Of a DNA stretch of 64,000 nucleotides, positions 34,641 through 45,922 are shown piece after piece. Made by a program: the position numbers and the translations under genes. Positions within the stretch are counted from its first letter, which is position 1. Every line of letters begins with the position of its first letter. Below the pieces are notes generated by a model. It was not told the origin of the DNA. It did not search any database and saw only the letters and a program-made list of their open reading frames with translations. This DNA comes from Trichosporon coremiiforme (lineage: Eukaryota; Basidiomycota; Tremellomycetes; Trichosporonales; Trichosporonaceae): positions 620,001 to 684,000 of the forward strand of contig BCJJ01000007.1 in the NCBI GenBank assembly GCA_039545355.1, given 5' to 3'.

Positions 34641-37600
34641 ATGGCTCCTGTACCGATTGAGAGAGTGACTGGTTCGAGGTATGCTGTGCGATTGAACGTG
34701 CCAGCTGACGGCATAGATTCCTCGCCACCCGCCCGCCTGGACGACACGGGGAGCTTAACCGGTGGCCGGACGACCTGACTCCAAGCGTCCCCAGGCTCGG
34801 GCTAGCTAGCTCTCGCCATGCTATTGGTGAACTGGTCTGTTGTTGCGGACAGAGAGCTGACGACAGGTCTTCCTCGCCACTCGCCACTTGCCCTGAGGAC
34901 GACACGGTGAGCTTCCTCTTTCGCGAAGTTAGCTTACTCCAGATCGAGGTAAGCTGAACCAGACCCTCTGAGCTGATAGCAGCCCAATGTAAGCTTGGTT
35001 ACGGATGAGGGGCTGACAGCAGCTCCCCCATTGCCTGTTGGCCTGTGACTGCGCTGGACGAGTGCGCTGGACGTGTGCGCTGGACGCGTGCGCTGGACGT
35101 GTGCGCTGGACGTGTGCGCTGAACGTGTGGAAAGGATGGCGTGAGCTGCGTGAGTGGAGGTGCCAGCTGATCTCAGACCCCTCCCCACGACAATGAAGAC
35201 GTCTCCCTCGGTTCCCAAAGAAGATGGAGAAAGTGAGCTTCCAGAACAATGGGGTCCAAGCTGATTCCAGTCAGTTCCAGTCTGGAGTCTGTTGTGGTCC
35301 TCGACAAGGCTGGGGTGAGCTGGTTCGCTACGACCTTCATTTTGACACGAGGGCAGTGCAACATCCAATCTTTTGGGTGGCGGTGAGCCAGATTCAGTGG
35401 GCCGTGAGCTGACATCGGGTCCCAGCGAACACCTCGGGCGGTGAGCTCAGGGGAGCACGCCGTAGCTGACTGCAGTGCTCAAGAGCAGACATAGGCGGTA
35501 AATAAGCTGCAGTTACTTCCATGAGCTGACGACAGGTGTGAAATCGGCCAGACATTGGGCTTTGGACGTGGCTACAATGTAAGCTTTATGCGCCTCTGGG
35601 TGAGCTGACTTCAGCCCCCCACCAGATGCCGGGGAAGCAATACGCTTCCTTGTCTCCTGCAAAAGCTGACCGCAGTGTGCCACGGCGAGGGGTGGCGATA
35701 TGTGAGCTCCAGTTCTGGGTTGAGCTGACGACAGACTGTCTGAGATTCCGATTCCGTGTTATCTGATACCAGGCCCGGGCTGCTCGAGCGCTGGACAAGG
35801 CAAGCTAATTTTCGGGTTTCAAAAGCTGACAGCAGACCTCGGCAGGGGAGGACGGCACTCACAAGCGTGGGGTTGCGTTGTGGCGGGATTGTGTAACTGA
35901 TGACAGTCTGAGGGAAGCTAGGGACGACGCTGAGTTGAGTGAGTTGCTTGATTGGTAGATTTACAGCTGACCCCAGGCGCATCTGGTAGGGGGGTCTGCC
36001 TCGCCCGGGCGAGTGCGTGCGTCTAGCTTCTGGAAGCCCCTCCTTCCTGAAAGCAATACATCCCGTCTGTGAGGCCGCGATGCGGCCGAGTCACAAGACT
36101 GCAGCTCATAGAGTTGAGGGAGTGCATTTTGGAAGTGTAGCAATAGAGTAGGTCAGACGCCACTCCACTCAGAGCAAGACATTACTCCCAATTGTCCTTT
36201 GCGTGACACCTATCACTCTCGAACGAGCCTCTTCGGTCGACTACGGCACAGCTTGGAATGTGAGCTCGAAGGTTTCGCACACAAGCTGACTTTACAGCAA
36301 GCCTGGAGGTTATCTTCAAAATGGCTTCTCCTTTAGCTGACCGCAGGCCTCCCTCGCCGCACTGCTGTTTGCACGTAAGCTGCAGTCTGACTCTACCAAG
36401 CTGATGACAGTTCCTAGTGAGATTGGCAAGGGAAACAAAACTTCAGCACTATCTCGTTGTCGCAAGTCGCTACTCGCCAGAGTAGGACCAGACCGAAGAC
36501 AAAAGGATATGTAAGGCGTGATCGACAATTCTGTGCTGACTTCAGGCACCTCTCGCTACATCTTAAGTTCAGCCGTGAGTAAGTATCAATTGAGTATGCT
36601 GAATGGCGCCGCAGGTTAGCTGGCATGCGCAATGGGAGATTACAGAAAGGATGACGTGAGCTAAGACGTGATATCGCTGCTGAGCTGTTGACAGTCCGTT
36701 GTTCGGTGAGCTAATGACACAGGATTGAGAGCTGATCTCAATCTCGTTGTTCGCAACACTGCGGCAACATCGACGCAGAGAGGAGAGCTGTTGTCAGCCC
36801 GTTCTAAGCTCAGAGCAGTCCGTTCGCCGGAAGGCGAATCCCCGTAGGAAGCTCGCATCGCGACGACGCCGTGGCAGCTCACTTTCGAGGGCAGTGGAAG
36901 CGACTCGGCGGAGTGCGATGGACGGTCTGTCGAAATCTGGCCACAGTCCTGGTCGTGAGCTGACCTGATCTCATGACGAGCTGACCTCCAGTTTCGAACT
37001 GGCTGGGCGTCGAGTGTTAGCTTCACTTTCCTCAGACGAGCTGACACAAGCGCCACTGAGGTGCACCCAGCACAGACCGGACGGTAAACTGTGAAATACG
37101 TCTTGGTGCCCTTGAGCTGACTGAAGACTGGAGCTGGTGATCTCCCGGCCCCGAGTTGGTGAGCTTCGGCAGTCCTACTTGAGCTTCAGGACGGCGATGG
37201 CTCAGCTGACTCGAGCGGAATACACCCAAAAACCTCTGTCGGGCGTGGAAGGCGATTATTCCGCGCAGGATATGCGAGCTGCGCCGATATTGCATGACTG
37301 AGCTGATCGAAGTGCCGCCCGCAGGTTGCGCAGGTAGATATGGATCGGATGATGTTGGCCGTTGTGTTGCGTTCACACCAGACCTGCTGCCGACGAGGGA
37401 CGATAGCTCCAGGCCAAAGCCGCACCCGTCCTGCCAAGCAGACCGTCACCGAAACCGGCGACTGCACCACCGAATCCGCGTGCACGGTCAGAGTGGGCTT
37501 GCCCGACCTGTGAGCTGTTCCGCGATCTCCCGAGCTGATAGCAGCCTCCTGCACCCTTCGGTCAGAGTTGAACACGGTGAGCTCCAGCCATGTCTTCTAG

Positions 37601-37651
37601 CTGACAACAGACGTCTCCTCGCTCGGCTCTCATGTCAAGGACGGTCACTAG
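34641..37651 (+). CDS. Intron-dense microexon gene, unknown product
   Basis: Model: ATG at 34,641, stop TAG at 37,649-37,651, about 36 exons and 552 aa. Exons include 34641-34678, 34717-34826, 34867-34906, 34943-34948 (6 nt), 34983-34988 (6 nt), 35023-35098, 35135-35140 (6 nt), 35177-35232, 35271-35314, 35357-35382, 35426-35440, 35476-35497, 35536-35578. Introns are mostly 33-43 nt, with donors like GTGAGCT or GTAAGCT and acceptors like AGCTGACnnCAG. The frame stays open through these 13 exons with almost no freedom of choice. Further on, joins at 35637, 35800 and 37274 need GC donors, and the part after 36,575 is less certain. The product is Arg/Ser-rich, has no signal peptide, membrane helix or known domain, and resembles an orphan protein. 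A multiply spliced non-coding RNA is the main alternative. Confidence 0.55.
35051..35128. repeat. 13-bp tandem repeat, six copies
   Basis: Six tandem units of GCGCTGGACGNGT lie in the intron-dense gene; the last has GAACG in place of GGACG. In my model the first units are exon sequence and the last units form most of intron 35099-35134. There one GTGTGC serves as donor and GCTGAAC as branch site. Confidence 0.9.
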
Positions 37652-38857
37652 AATCTTATCCATTGGCGGTGCGTCAGTGGGGAGCACGAGTTCGAGTTCC
37701 TGAGTACCGGTCTAGCCGTCTATGCCTAAGCTTATCAGTCGACGGGCAGAAAGCAGAAAGCCAGTCGAGACGGCCAAGGGCCACGTAACCGCAGAAGGTC
37801 CCCGCTGTGAGAGGTGTTGACAGATGCCGTGGCCTTGTGGCAGGCTACCGATCTTGGAATGAGGTAGTCAGAGATGGCACATGACAAGAGTCGCCGCTTG
37901 TATAAACCCCGGACCAAGGTCAAGAAGCGGCGCGTCATACCCCATTGCGTCCGAAGTCCTGGGACGCCGCGTCGGAGTGGGGATGCGGCGTCGACATCGT
38001 CCGCCGGCATACCCCTCATCCTCTGCCAATTCTGTCCTTCGGCCAGGGCGCATGATGCCACCGTACATCTCGGCCGTCCTCTGAGAGGCGACATCAAGCG
38101 CGTCCCCCGGCACGTCCATCAGCGTCCCACTGAGTACGTCGCGGTCCCACTCTCCATAGTTTGACGCGTTTCGTGTCATGAGACGCAAGTGCGCAAGATC
38201 TGGTGATGAATTAGGAAGCCAGTAGTTAGGCCGCTCCACGCGAGATTACCCCAATTGATTACCCCAAGTGCAAGTGCAAGTGAAGAACGTGACGAACGTG
38301 CCTACTTCCCACCACAGCAGGATGGCCGCCTGACCTACCTCCACCGGGCGCTGGACGGATCAGCGGGCAGCGGCTTCCGAGGGATTTTACCGAGCCGCGC
38401 GCCGCTGCCGTGCAACTCCGGTCGATCCGGTCCACCACTTTCCAACATCGTTCCAGTCCGCAATGTGATGGCACGCCGCACTGGTAGAGTTCTATGCACA
38501 TCTGATCACGAGCACAAACAGCATGGAGCACCTGATGCAACTCTGGCGACGTCGCCCCCGAACTCGGCAGTGGCTTGCGTCATACATCTTACATCCCGGC
38601 ACGGGCGGGCTTGGCACTAGCGGATTCCGCGGCGTCCACTGTTTTTCTGTTCGAGGGCGCGATTCTTCAACCCTCGACCGTTGTCAGTTCTAAGCTTCCA
38701 GGAGTGTCCAGTGCAGCTGCATAGTGTGATGGCTAACAAATGCGTACGTGGTCGTGCATATCCCAAAGACAAGAATGATACTAAGCTAGGGCCTGTTTTT
38801 GGGTGGAGGGTTGCCGTCAAAACCTTCGGCTTTGACAGCGAGTCGGGGTCGTCTATC
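37652..38857. other. Intergenic, nothing recognised
   Basis: The repeated intron-like signals stop at about 37,610. Beyond that I see no gene up to the stop codon of the minus-strand phosphate carrier. Short frames on both strands lack features. Confidence 0.5.
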
Positions 38858-39996
38858 TTACTTGGGGACAGCGGCGATCTCGACACCGCCGGTGGCGTTG
38901 AGCATGCGCTTGATGTCGCCGTAGATAAGGAACTGGCCGGCGGTGAGGGTACCGATCATAACGAGACGGGCGCCCATACCGGTGAAGAGACCCTTGACAC
39001 CGAGCTGCTTGGACATCTCAATGAGACGCGAGGTGGTGGACTGGCCGGGGGCACCCTTAGTCTTGTTGATCTTGGAGAGGAGGGTGTCGGCGGGCTGCGA
39101 GATGACGGCAGCGGCCATACCGGCGATGAGACCGGCGCCGAGGTTGAGGCCAGTCTGCTCACCCTGGGTAAGCGAGGCCTTGGTGCGGCCGAGGGCGTGG
39201 AGGATCTTCTCGGAGGCAACCTCGAAGACGGCGAACTTGGCCATGGTGTAGGGGACCTGCTTGAACAGGATGGGGCCGAAACCGGCGTAGAAGCCGCCGA
39301 TACCCTCCTCACGGGCGATACGGAGGAAGCCAGAGGCGAGGCCGTTGGCGAACGAGGGCTGCGAGACGAGACGGATACGGGTGGCCTCGAGGGGGCAGAG
39401 GGCAATGTCGGCGAAGAACTCGGCGATACCAGAGGCACCGAGGTAGACGGCCTGACGGTGCTCAGAAGCGGTCTTGACACCGAGGTAGTCAATGGCCTGC
39501 TTCTTCCAGAACTCGTATCCACCGAACTTGAGGGCACCCTGGACGGCGTAACCGGCGACGGTGGGGCCGAGACCGGTGAGGAGGGCACCAGCACCCTCGT
39601 TCTTGACGATCTGGCGGAAGGCGTTGATCATACCCTTGTTGTAGACCTCGGGGTCAAGCTGGATACGGGTCTTGACGACATCGACGGGGGTAAGGGCACC
39701 GTGGGTGATGGCACAGCCGAGGGCACCGGCAAGGGCGAAACTGTAATGCTGTCAGCCAGCTGCATGCTTTGCTTGGATGTCTCTTGCTCTGCGTAACGAT
39801 TACCCTTCAAGTCAAGAAGAAGACTCCGCGACGGAGGGTTGTTTGCGTGTTTTTGCACACAATCGGTTTATCGCTGCTGAGCAAGAGAAAACTTGACGAC
39901 TTACCGGGCGTAGAGGTCGACACCGGTGGGGGTCTTCTTCTCCGAGACGGAGGAGGCGTAGAAGCCCTTAACCTGGGAAACCATAGCGGACGACAT
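38858..39996 (-). CDS. Mitochondrial phosphate carrier (Mir1/Pic2 family)
   Basis: Two exons (39905-39996, 38858-39740) give 324 aa, the usual size. Three mitochondrial-carrier repeats are visible, with signature PxD/ExxK/R motifs: [18 protein letters not shown] and QPADTLLSK. The segment [19 protein letters not shown] is typical of the phosphate carrier subgroup. The protein imports phosphate with protons across the inner mitochondrial membrane for ATP synthesis. Whether it is the Mir1 or Pic2 paralogue cannot be told here. The 164-nt intron is in phase (..LYAR|FALAG..) with a GTAAGT donor. Strong codon bias suggests high expression, and the coding strand leader is pyrimidine-rich (40,010-40,080). 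Confidence 0.95.
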
Positions 39997-41264
39997 TGTT
40001 TTCGATTTTACAAGAGGAGGGGGGTTGGGGAGGAGAGGGGGGAGGATTGAGGAGAAGGTGGAAGTGACAAGAGGGGAGCGAGGTGACGATGATATCGGCT
40101 GCCGAACCACAGGCTGAGGGGCGTGGAACGGGGCGGGCTGTCCATCTTTTTTACCCCCGTTGGCACCGTTGGATTTTGGCGGGCGGTAAGGGGCGCCCAG
40201 CCCAGAGGACTCTCATACCTCCCACCCAGGCAGCGCCGGCACTCCCAGGCGCGGTACAGCGCGGTCGACCCTGAGTCCTTATCCGTCCGTGGCCTTGACC
40301 CTAATAACTCCGAAAACCCCGCCCAGCAGGCGGAGCGCTTCACGCTACCACCACATGCTATGGTGCAATGCATACCCTCTGATTGCACCAGTCCCGCATG
40401 CACCGAGCCAAGCCCGCAACGCAGCTCTACCCCGCAGCTCTTGACCTCAGCGGTGTCGGTTAGTGGCCGCTTCGTTGCTGGTTAGTCATTGAAGCACCCG
40501 AGGCGTAATGTAATCTGCGACTTGCGTCTTGGGGGCTACATGACGTGGGCCGGAACTTCCTCGCGAAAAACTTGTCGGCTTCCCAGGCAGTCAATATCAC
40601 GACGAGGAAGTCAGCTGCCTTCGTCTCTGACGCTCGAGTACCTGGCGGGATGTCCTTCGAGAGAGAAGTAGCCGAAGCCTGTGAAGCCCCGCAATCACCA
40701 TGCCGCATCGTCATAGCCGGTCTTCGTACCTGCGCCTGCGTACTTGAGTAGACTATGACAACCAGCAATCTTTGTGCCCTCCGTGACATGTCACACATTC
40801 GGGCGATCCATCTTCAAGCGGATATTATCGGCGTCGAGCTTCCGAGAGATCCCCATTCCTCGACCCGTGTTAGCTTCCTACGGTAACCCGAGAGTTCGGC
40901 GTGTCGGTGTTTTCACCCAGCTCCGCGGCCATCCCGGATCGCCTACCCGCCGACTGGAACCTTATCCACGCCTGCGAACGGCCGCGCACTAAGGCTTCAT
41001 CAGCCACTCACGTGCCTCTCTCATTTCTCTTATCAGTGTATTCTTGGGCGACGCCGGCTCAAGAGATCATGAGACACCCTGATCGCCAGATTGCTGCGAT
41101 CGGAAACGCCAAAACGCTCCGGTCACCGTTCACCCGAATATGCATACGGATAGCGCTGATGCAGAATCCCAATAACCTATGTGATGATGTGTCTTTGATG
41201 TGCGACGTCGTCGCCGTCTCCTTCTTTTGGCAGATCCCTCCGCGGATCTTCGGGCTGCGCAGGC
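39997..41264. other. Intergenic between phosphate carrier and CCDC47-like gene
   Basis: The first 100 bases hold a CT-rich leader on the minus strand for the phosphate carrier. The rest shows no supported gene. Frames near 40,120-40,485 and 40,900-41,370 have no domain and overlap the 3' end of the next gene. Confidence 0.5.
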
Positions 41265-42489
41265 TTACCTACCACCGCCCATACCGCCACCCATACCACC
41301 GCGCTTCTGGATCTTGCGGATCTCGCGCTTCCTCTCCTTCTCCTCGAGCTTCTTCAGTTCCTTCTCGCTGAGGCCGGCGCGGGCAGCCTTCTTCTTGGCG
41401 AGACGCTTGTCCTCGGCGCTCTCGACCTCGCCGTCCTCTTCCTGCTCCTTGCGGTACTGCTTAGCCAGGGCGTTGTCGACCTCGAGACGGGTCTTGATCA
41501 GCTTGCGGGTGACCTCAGGTTTGATGGGGTTCTTGGCCAGGAAGTCAGCGACGTTAAGCGCGACCTGGTTCCAGGCGTTGACGACAGACTCCTCGGTGCT
41601 GTTGGAGGGAGTGTGAAGGGCAACCCAGATCTGGCGAGCACGGCTCTGAGCGGAAAGAGGGCCCTTGGTGGGCTTGCGGTCCGAGACGTCCGAGATAATG
41701 AAGAACTTGAGCAGGCTCATAGAATCGGCGTCGGCGAGCAGGTTCGAGAGACCGATGTTGGGGGTCTTGAGGAGCGCCTCGGTGATCTCAGAGTGCTCAG
41801 TGAAAAGAGTGTGGGTGACGGGGACGACAGGAGTGTCCTGGATGCGGGCGAACGACTGCAATGTCAGTACTGACTTGGCGGAACAGCAACCGCTACTTAC
41901 AAGGTCCCAACGCTTCTCGCGGATAGCGGACATGCCGTTCTTGCTGAGAATGCCCCAGACGCCAGCGCCTTCTCCCTGAAGGCCGTTAGTGCCACGACCC
42001 AGGGTGTACTGAAGGGTGAGGCCGGGCTGCTCAGCCTTGGTAGGCTCGATGAAGCTGTAAATGTTCTCCCACAGAAGCATGATGACGTCGTGGAGAGTCG
42101 AGAGCTTGAGAGAAGCGTGGAAGGCAAGAACGTTGCGGCGGCCGGTCGCGTAGACCAGGTGAAGCGCCGACGAAGAGCTCTCCATGGGGCGGACAGCCTT
42201 GAACTGCGTAGCAGCGAACGCCTCGATGGGCTTCATACTGAGATTAGCTTTACAACCGTTGGACGTCTGATGCTCACATCTTCTTGGCCTTGCCCATGTT
42301 GATAGCCTTGCCGATGAAATGCAGCAGGAGGTACGCGCCGAGGATGGCGAACATCATACCCTCAAACTTGAAGGTCGCCGGGCGGAAGACGAACATCTTC
42401 CACCTGAACTCGTAGCCGTCGTACTCGCGGGGAGCGTTGACGGGAGGAGGCGGCGAGATCTTGCTGATAGCCTGAAGGATGGCGGACAT
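41265..42489 (-). CDS. CCDC47-like ER membrane protein (DUF1682)
   Basis: Three exons (42278-42489, 41901-42237, 41265-41855) give 379 aa. A membrane helix lies near residues 43-62 (GMMFAILGAYLLLHFIGKAI) and is followed by a cytosolic domain with ESSSSALHLVYATGRRNVLAF and a long basic, charged C-terminal helix ending in Gly/Met/Arg repeats. This matches the CCDC47/DUF1682 family, whose animal members join the ER PAT complex that helps insert multipass membrane proteins. Introns are 40 and 45 nt with CTAAT/CTGAC branch sites. The stop TAA sits within AGGTAAGC, which is itself a good donor, so an extra 3' exon is conceivable. Human CCDC47 has an acidic lumenal N-terminus that is absent here. 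Confidence 0.85.
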
Positions 42490-44367
42490 GGTGGGCAATC
42501 AAGGACTTGATCCGGAAACGGGCAAACGGGGAGCCAAACAAGAAACGGGCAGGTGGAGCACGCAGCCAAGAAGTCTAGAAGCGACAGTCGGAAGCGCGGA
42601 TCGACAAGCCGAAGGATCGATTGCAATGATGAACGAAGCTGTGGAAAAGGAGGTCGAACGACAGCTGGCGTCCTGGTGTCATGGTGGCCGGTGGTCTCAG
42701 CACCGCGTAGCGCCAGCGGCTTCAAATCCGGTCAGCCAACCATAATCGACCATCCACATACCACAGCCAAGCGTCGCAACCTGATCTCCGCTCGAAAGGA
42801 ATCCGACTGCTCACCACCACCACTTGCTTTGCGAATGCGATCACGAGTTGCGTGATAGTCGCCGCTAACAGAGTTGGAGCTTTGTTCTCGAAGCTTTGTG
42901 GGAGTAGTGGGTGTAAGTCCTCCTATCAAAACTGTGGAGTTGAAACCCGGTCTCTCTCTCCGTGCACTTCCTTCGTCTTCAAGCAGCCGTCGGCGCCCGC
43001 ACTCATCAATCTGGAATGATCTGCGTATGGTGACTCACGAGATTTTACTCATAACATCCCCAGAAGAACAAAGAGATCGTCGTTTTCGAGATAAGTGTGT
43101 GCTTGTGCTCTTGGACAGAGGCGGGGAGAAATCCGGGGCCACACGTTCCCGGGAAACGGAACTTGACGCGATACCGCGGGGCCCGATTTTAGCGGAGCAC
43201 ACCGACATCTGCGCTTCACAGTCAAGCGCGATGACATGCAACGCCCACAAACATTTCCAGCAATCGAGATATGTGGGCTTCAATTCCGTAATGGTGACTG
43301 AGATGGAGGTGGAGGCGGCCAGCACATATCTTGGCATGTTCGTGAGGATTGTTAAGCATCACAGAGTGCGGGCGGCGGTCACCGATAGGTACCAGCAAGC
43401 ACGGCAGCGGATGAAGACCATTTCCAAGAGTTCTTGTCAAGTGATCTCCCTGTCCTGCACCTTGTTCTGGGCCGCGATCCTGGCGGCCCTTCGCTTGCGT
43501 TGCGGGCAATAACTTGCGATAGACGAGCTTGTATCTGAGCGTTATGGGGGCCGTCGATGAGGCTTCCCCGAGCCCTGACGGCAAAACCAGCGAATCACAC
43601 GCATGGGCATGCGACCCCCGCTGCGTCACCTGACGGTATGCAGAGGGTGGTGCGTCTGATCACCAGGACGTCAGCAGTCGGCAAGGCGGTACAAGGCGGC
43701 AGAGGCGCCGGGATTGAACTGGCAAAACCGGCGACTTGATCAGATACGAGTGAGGGGAGTGTGAATTGCGCTGGGGCACTAGTGGTTACCACAGCGTCAT
43801 GTTTCGCTGCCGCTTTACGTTCTTTGCAGTCAGCAGTACATTCGTTTCTCCCGACTGTCCAATACGTGACTGACTATGCACGTTCTGCAGATCTCCACCA
43901 GGGACATAAGCTTCGCAGACGATTCCGAACCCCGCGTCGAGTCCGCTCAAGGAGGGAAACGTGCCGGAATCCAGCGTCGAAAATGCGTGGCGCGGCGCCC
44001 ACATCATTACACTTCAAATGAACCCTGTCAACTGGAAAGTCTTGGCAGGTCCGTCAGGTTCCCGGATCGAGACCGTTATGGCTCCCAAGACGTTGCAGCC
44101 GCGGTGTGCACGAACTTGCGGGGCCATAAGCTGGCGTGCATGGCCCCACCTGGGTCAGCCGCCTGAACTGCGGGGGCTGCCGCTCGATACTGCCCACCGC
44201 CTTGGCAGGATCTTTGTCTCGGGCTAGCGAGAGTCGGTGGTGAGATCCCATTGACGCAAGGTGGAAACAAGCTCAACACGCATTATCGATGCATGGCTGG
44301 ACGTACATAAGAGAGCGGGCAGAGAAATGTCGGCCCCACAACCCACTGGACCAGCCAGCCCGCAGCC
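42490..44367. other. Intergenic, nothing firmly recognised
   Basis: A divergent interval between the CCDC47-like gene and the permease. One plus-strand open frame reaches 43,512 (first ATG 43,027, about 160 codons), but its codon use differs from the neighbours and no motif is seen. A tRNA T-loop-like string near 43,715 does not fold into a tRNA. Confidence 0.45.
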
Positions 44368-45922
44368 ATGGCGACGACCCAGCAAGTATTCGACTCGAAC
44401 ACTAGCTCCGGCATCGACTCGGAGAAGCAGTCGATTCAGTATGTCGAGGACCGCGACATGAAGGGCGAGCTCGAGGAGACGGGGTACATTCGCACGTACT
44501 CCAACATCGATGAGGGCTTCGACCCCAAGGAGGTCCGCCGCGTCGTGCGCAAGGTCGACCTGCACCTGATCCCCATCCTCGCGGCCATGTACTGCATCTC
44601 GCTCATCGACCGTACCAACCTGTCCATGGCGCGCTCGGCCAACGGCAAGCTCATGAACAAGGAGCTCTCCCTTGACCAGGGTAACTACTACTCAGTCGCA
44701 ACCATGGTGAGTGGCACTTGGGTACCAGACACTGACTTGTCTCCAGATCTTCTTCATTCCTTACATCATTCTGGAGATTCCGTCGCAGCTCGGACTCAGG
44801 AAGTACGGCGTGCGCTGGTGGCTCGCCTCAGCGGTCATTCTGTGGGGTATCGTGATGATGTGCATGGGTTTCGTCAAGACGCCCCAGCAGCTCATCGCCA
44901 CACGTGCCCTGCTCGGTATTTTCGAGGCGTCCCTCTTCCCGGGCGCCGCTTTCCTCATCGCGTGCTGGTACCCTCGCAAGTCCATGGCTACGCGCAACAC
45001 GGCGTTCTACTTTACTTCGACTGCTATCGGCGGCCTCTCGTCCATTCTCGCGTGGGGCATCTCGCAGATGAACGGCACGGCCAACATGGCCGGCTGGCGT
45101 TGGATCTTCATCATCGAGGGCCTCATCACCATCTGCATCGGCGTCACCGCCTACTTCTTCCTCCAGGACTTCCCTGACAAGGCCACGTTCCTGACCGAGC
45201 ACGAGCGTCACATCATGGTCACCAGGATCCAGCGAGACCGCGGCGACGCCACACCGGACCCACTCACCCTCCGCAAGGCCCTCACGTACCTCATCGACCC
45301 AAAGATCTGGCTCTTCTCCATCATGTTCGCCGGAACAACGCTTGCTAGCTACTCAATGGCGTTCTTTTTACCCACCATCCTGCAGCAGATGGGCTTCTCG
45401 AACGCGCTCTCGCAGATTCTGTACGCCCCGCCGAAAATCTGGGGTATTTTCCCTGGGATGTTGATCGCGTGGTGGTGTGACAAAACCCACCAACGAGCCG
45501 CCGGAATCGCTTTCAACGCCATTCTCGTCATTGTCGGAACTTGCATGTTCTCTCAACTGCAGAACGATCAGAAGGTTGCGCGCTACAGTGGCGTGTTTCT
45601 CTCATTCGGAGGCTGCACAGGCAATGTTCCGCTCATTATTGCATGGGCACAAACGTCGATTCGAGAGCAGTCGAAACGAGGCTTCAACTCGGCGATCCTC
45701 ATTGCCTTTGGTGGAGTCGGCGGAATCCTCTCCGGAGTCCTCTTCATCGAGTCTGAGGCTAAGGCTGGATACCCGACTGGCATCTGGAGCACGGTCGGGT
45801 TCAACGCTTTCATTGTTGTCATGGCTGGGGTGTTCAAAGTCTGGATGACGATTCAGAACCGCCGCGCGGACCGCGGCGACGTTGTCCTCGAGGGCCACCC
45901 CGAATTCCGCTACCAGGCATAG
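44368..45922 (+). CDS. MFS permease, allantoate/anion:cation symporter family (Dal5-like)
   Basis: Two exons (44368-44706, 44747-45922) give 504 aa. About 12 membrane helices are present. The helix-1 motif DRTNLSMAR, the ARALLGIFEASLFPGAAFLI segment and GWRWIFIIEG are typical of the fungal ACS group (Dal5, Tna1, Vht1 relatives), which import organic anions such as allantoate, nicotinate or biotin with protons. The exact substrate cannot be read from sequence. The 40-nt intron has a GTGAGT donor and a CTGAC branch, joining ..VATM to IFFIPY in phase. It is convergent with a cyclase-family hydrolase gene, which may point to a shared catabolic role. Confidence 0.9.

Noticed and set aside
34641..37651. 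The dense GTGAGCT/AGCTGAC motifs as a DNA-binding site array or satellite
   Set aside because: The motifs are all in one orientation, alternate as donor then acceptor, have intron-like spacing, and match the intron ends of ordinary genes in this window. Splicing fits better than a repeat array.
38681..39796. A 371-codon plus-strand frame opposite the phosphate carrier
   Set aside because: Antisense shadow; the carrier repeats are unmistakable on the minus strand.
43027..43512. Plus-strand open frame of about 160 codons
   Set aside because: Codon use is unlike the neighbouring genes, there is no motif or splice signal, and a frame of this length can occur by chance.
43680..43760. tRNA-like string (GTTCAATCC on the minus strand)
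   Set aside because: The T-arm stem does not pair and no acceptor stem or anticodon arm can be drawn around it.
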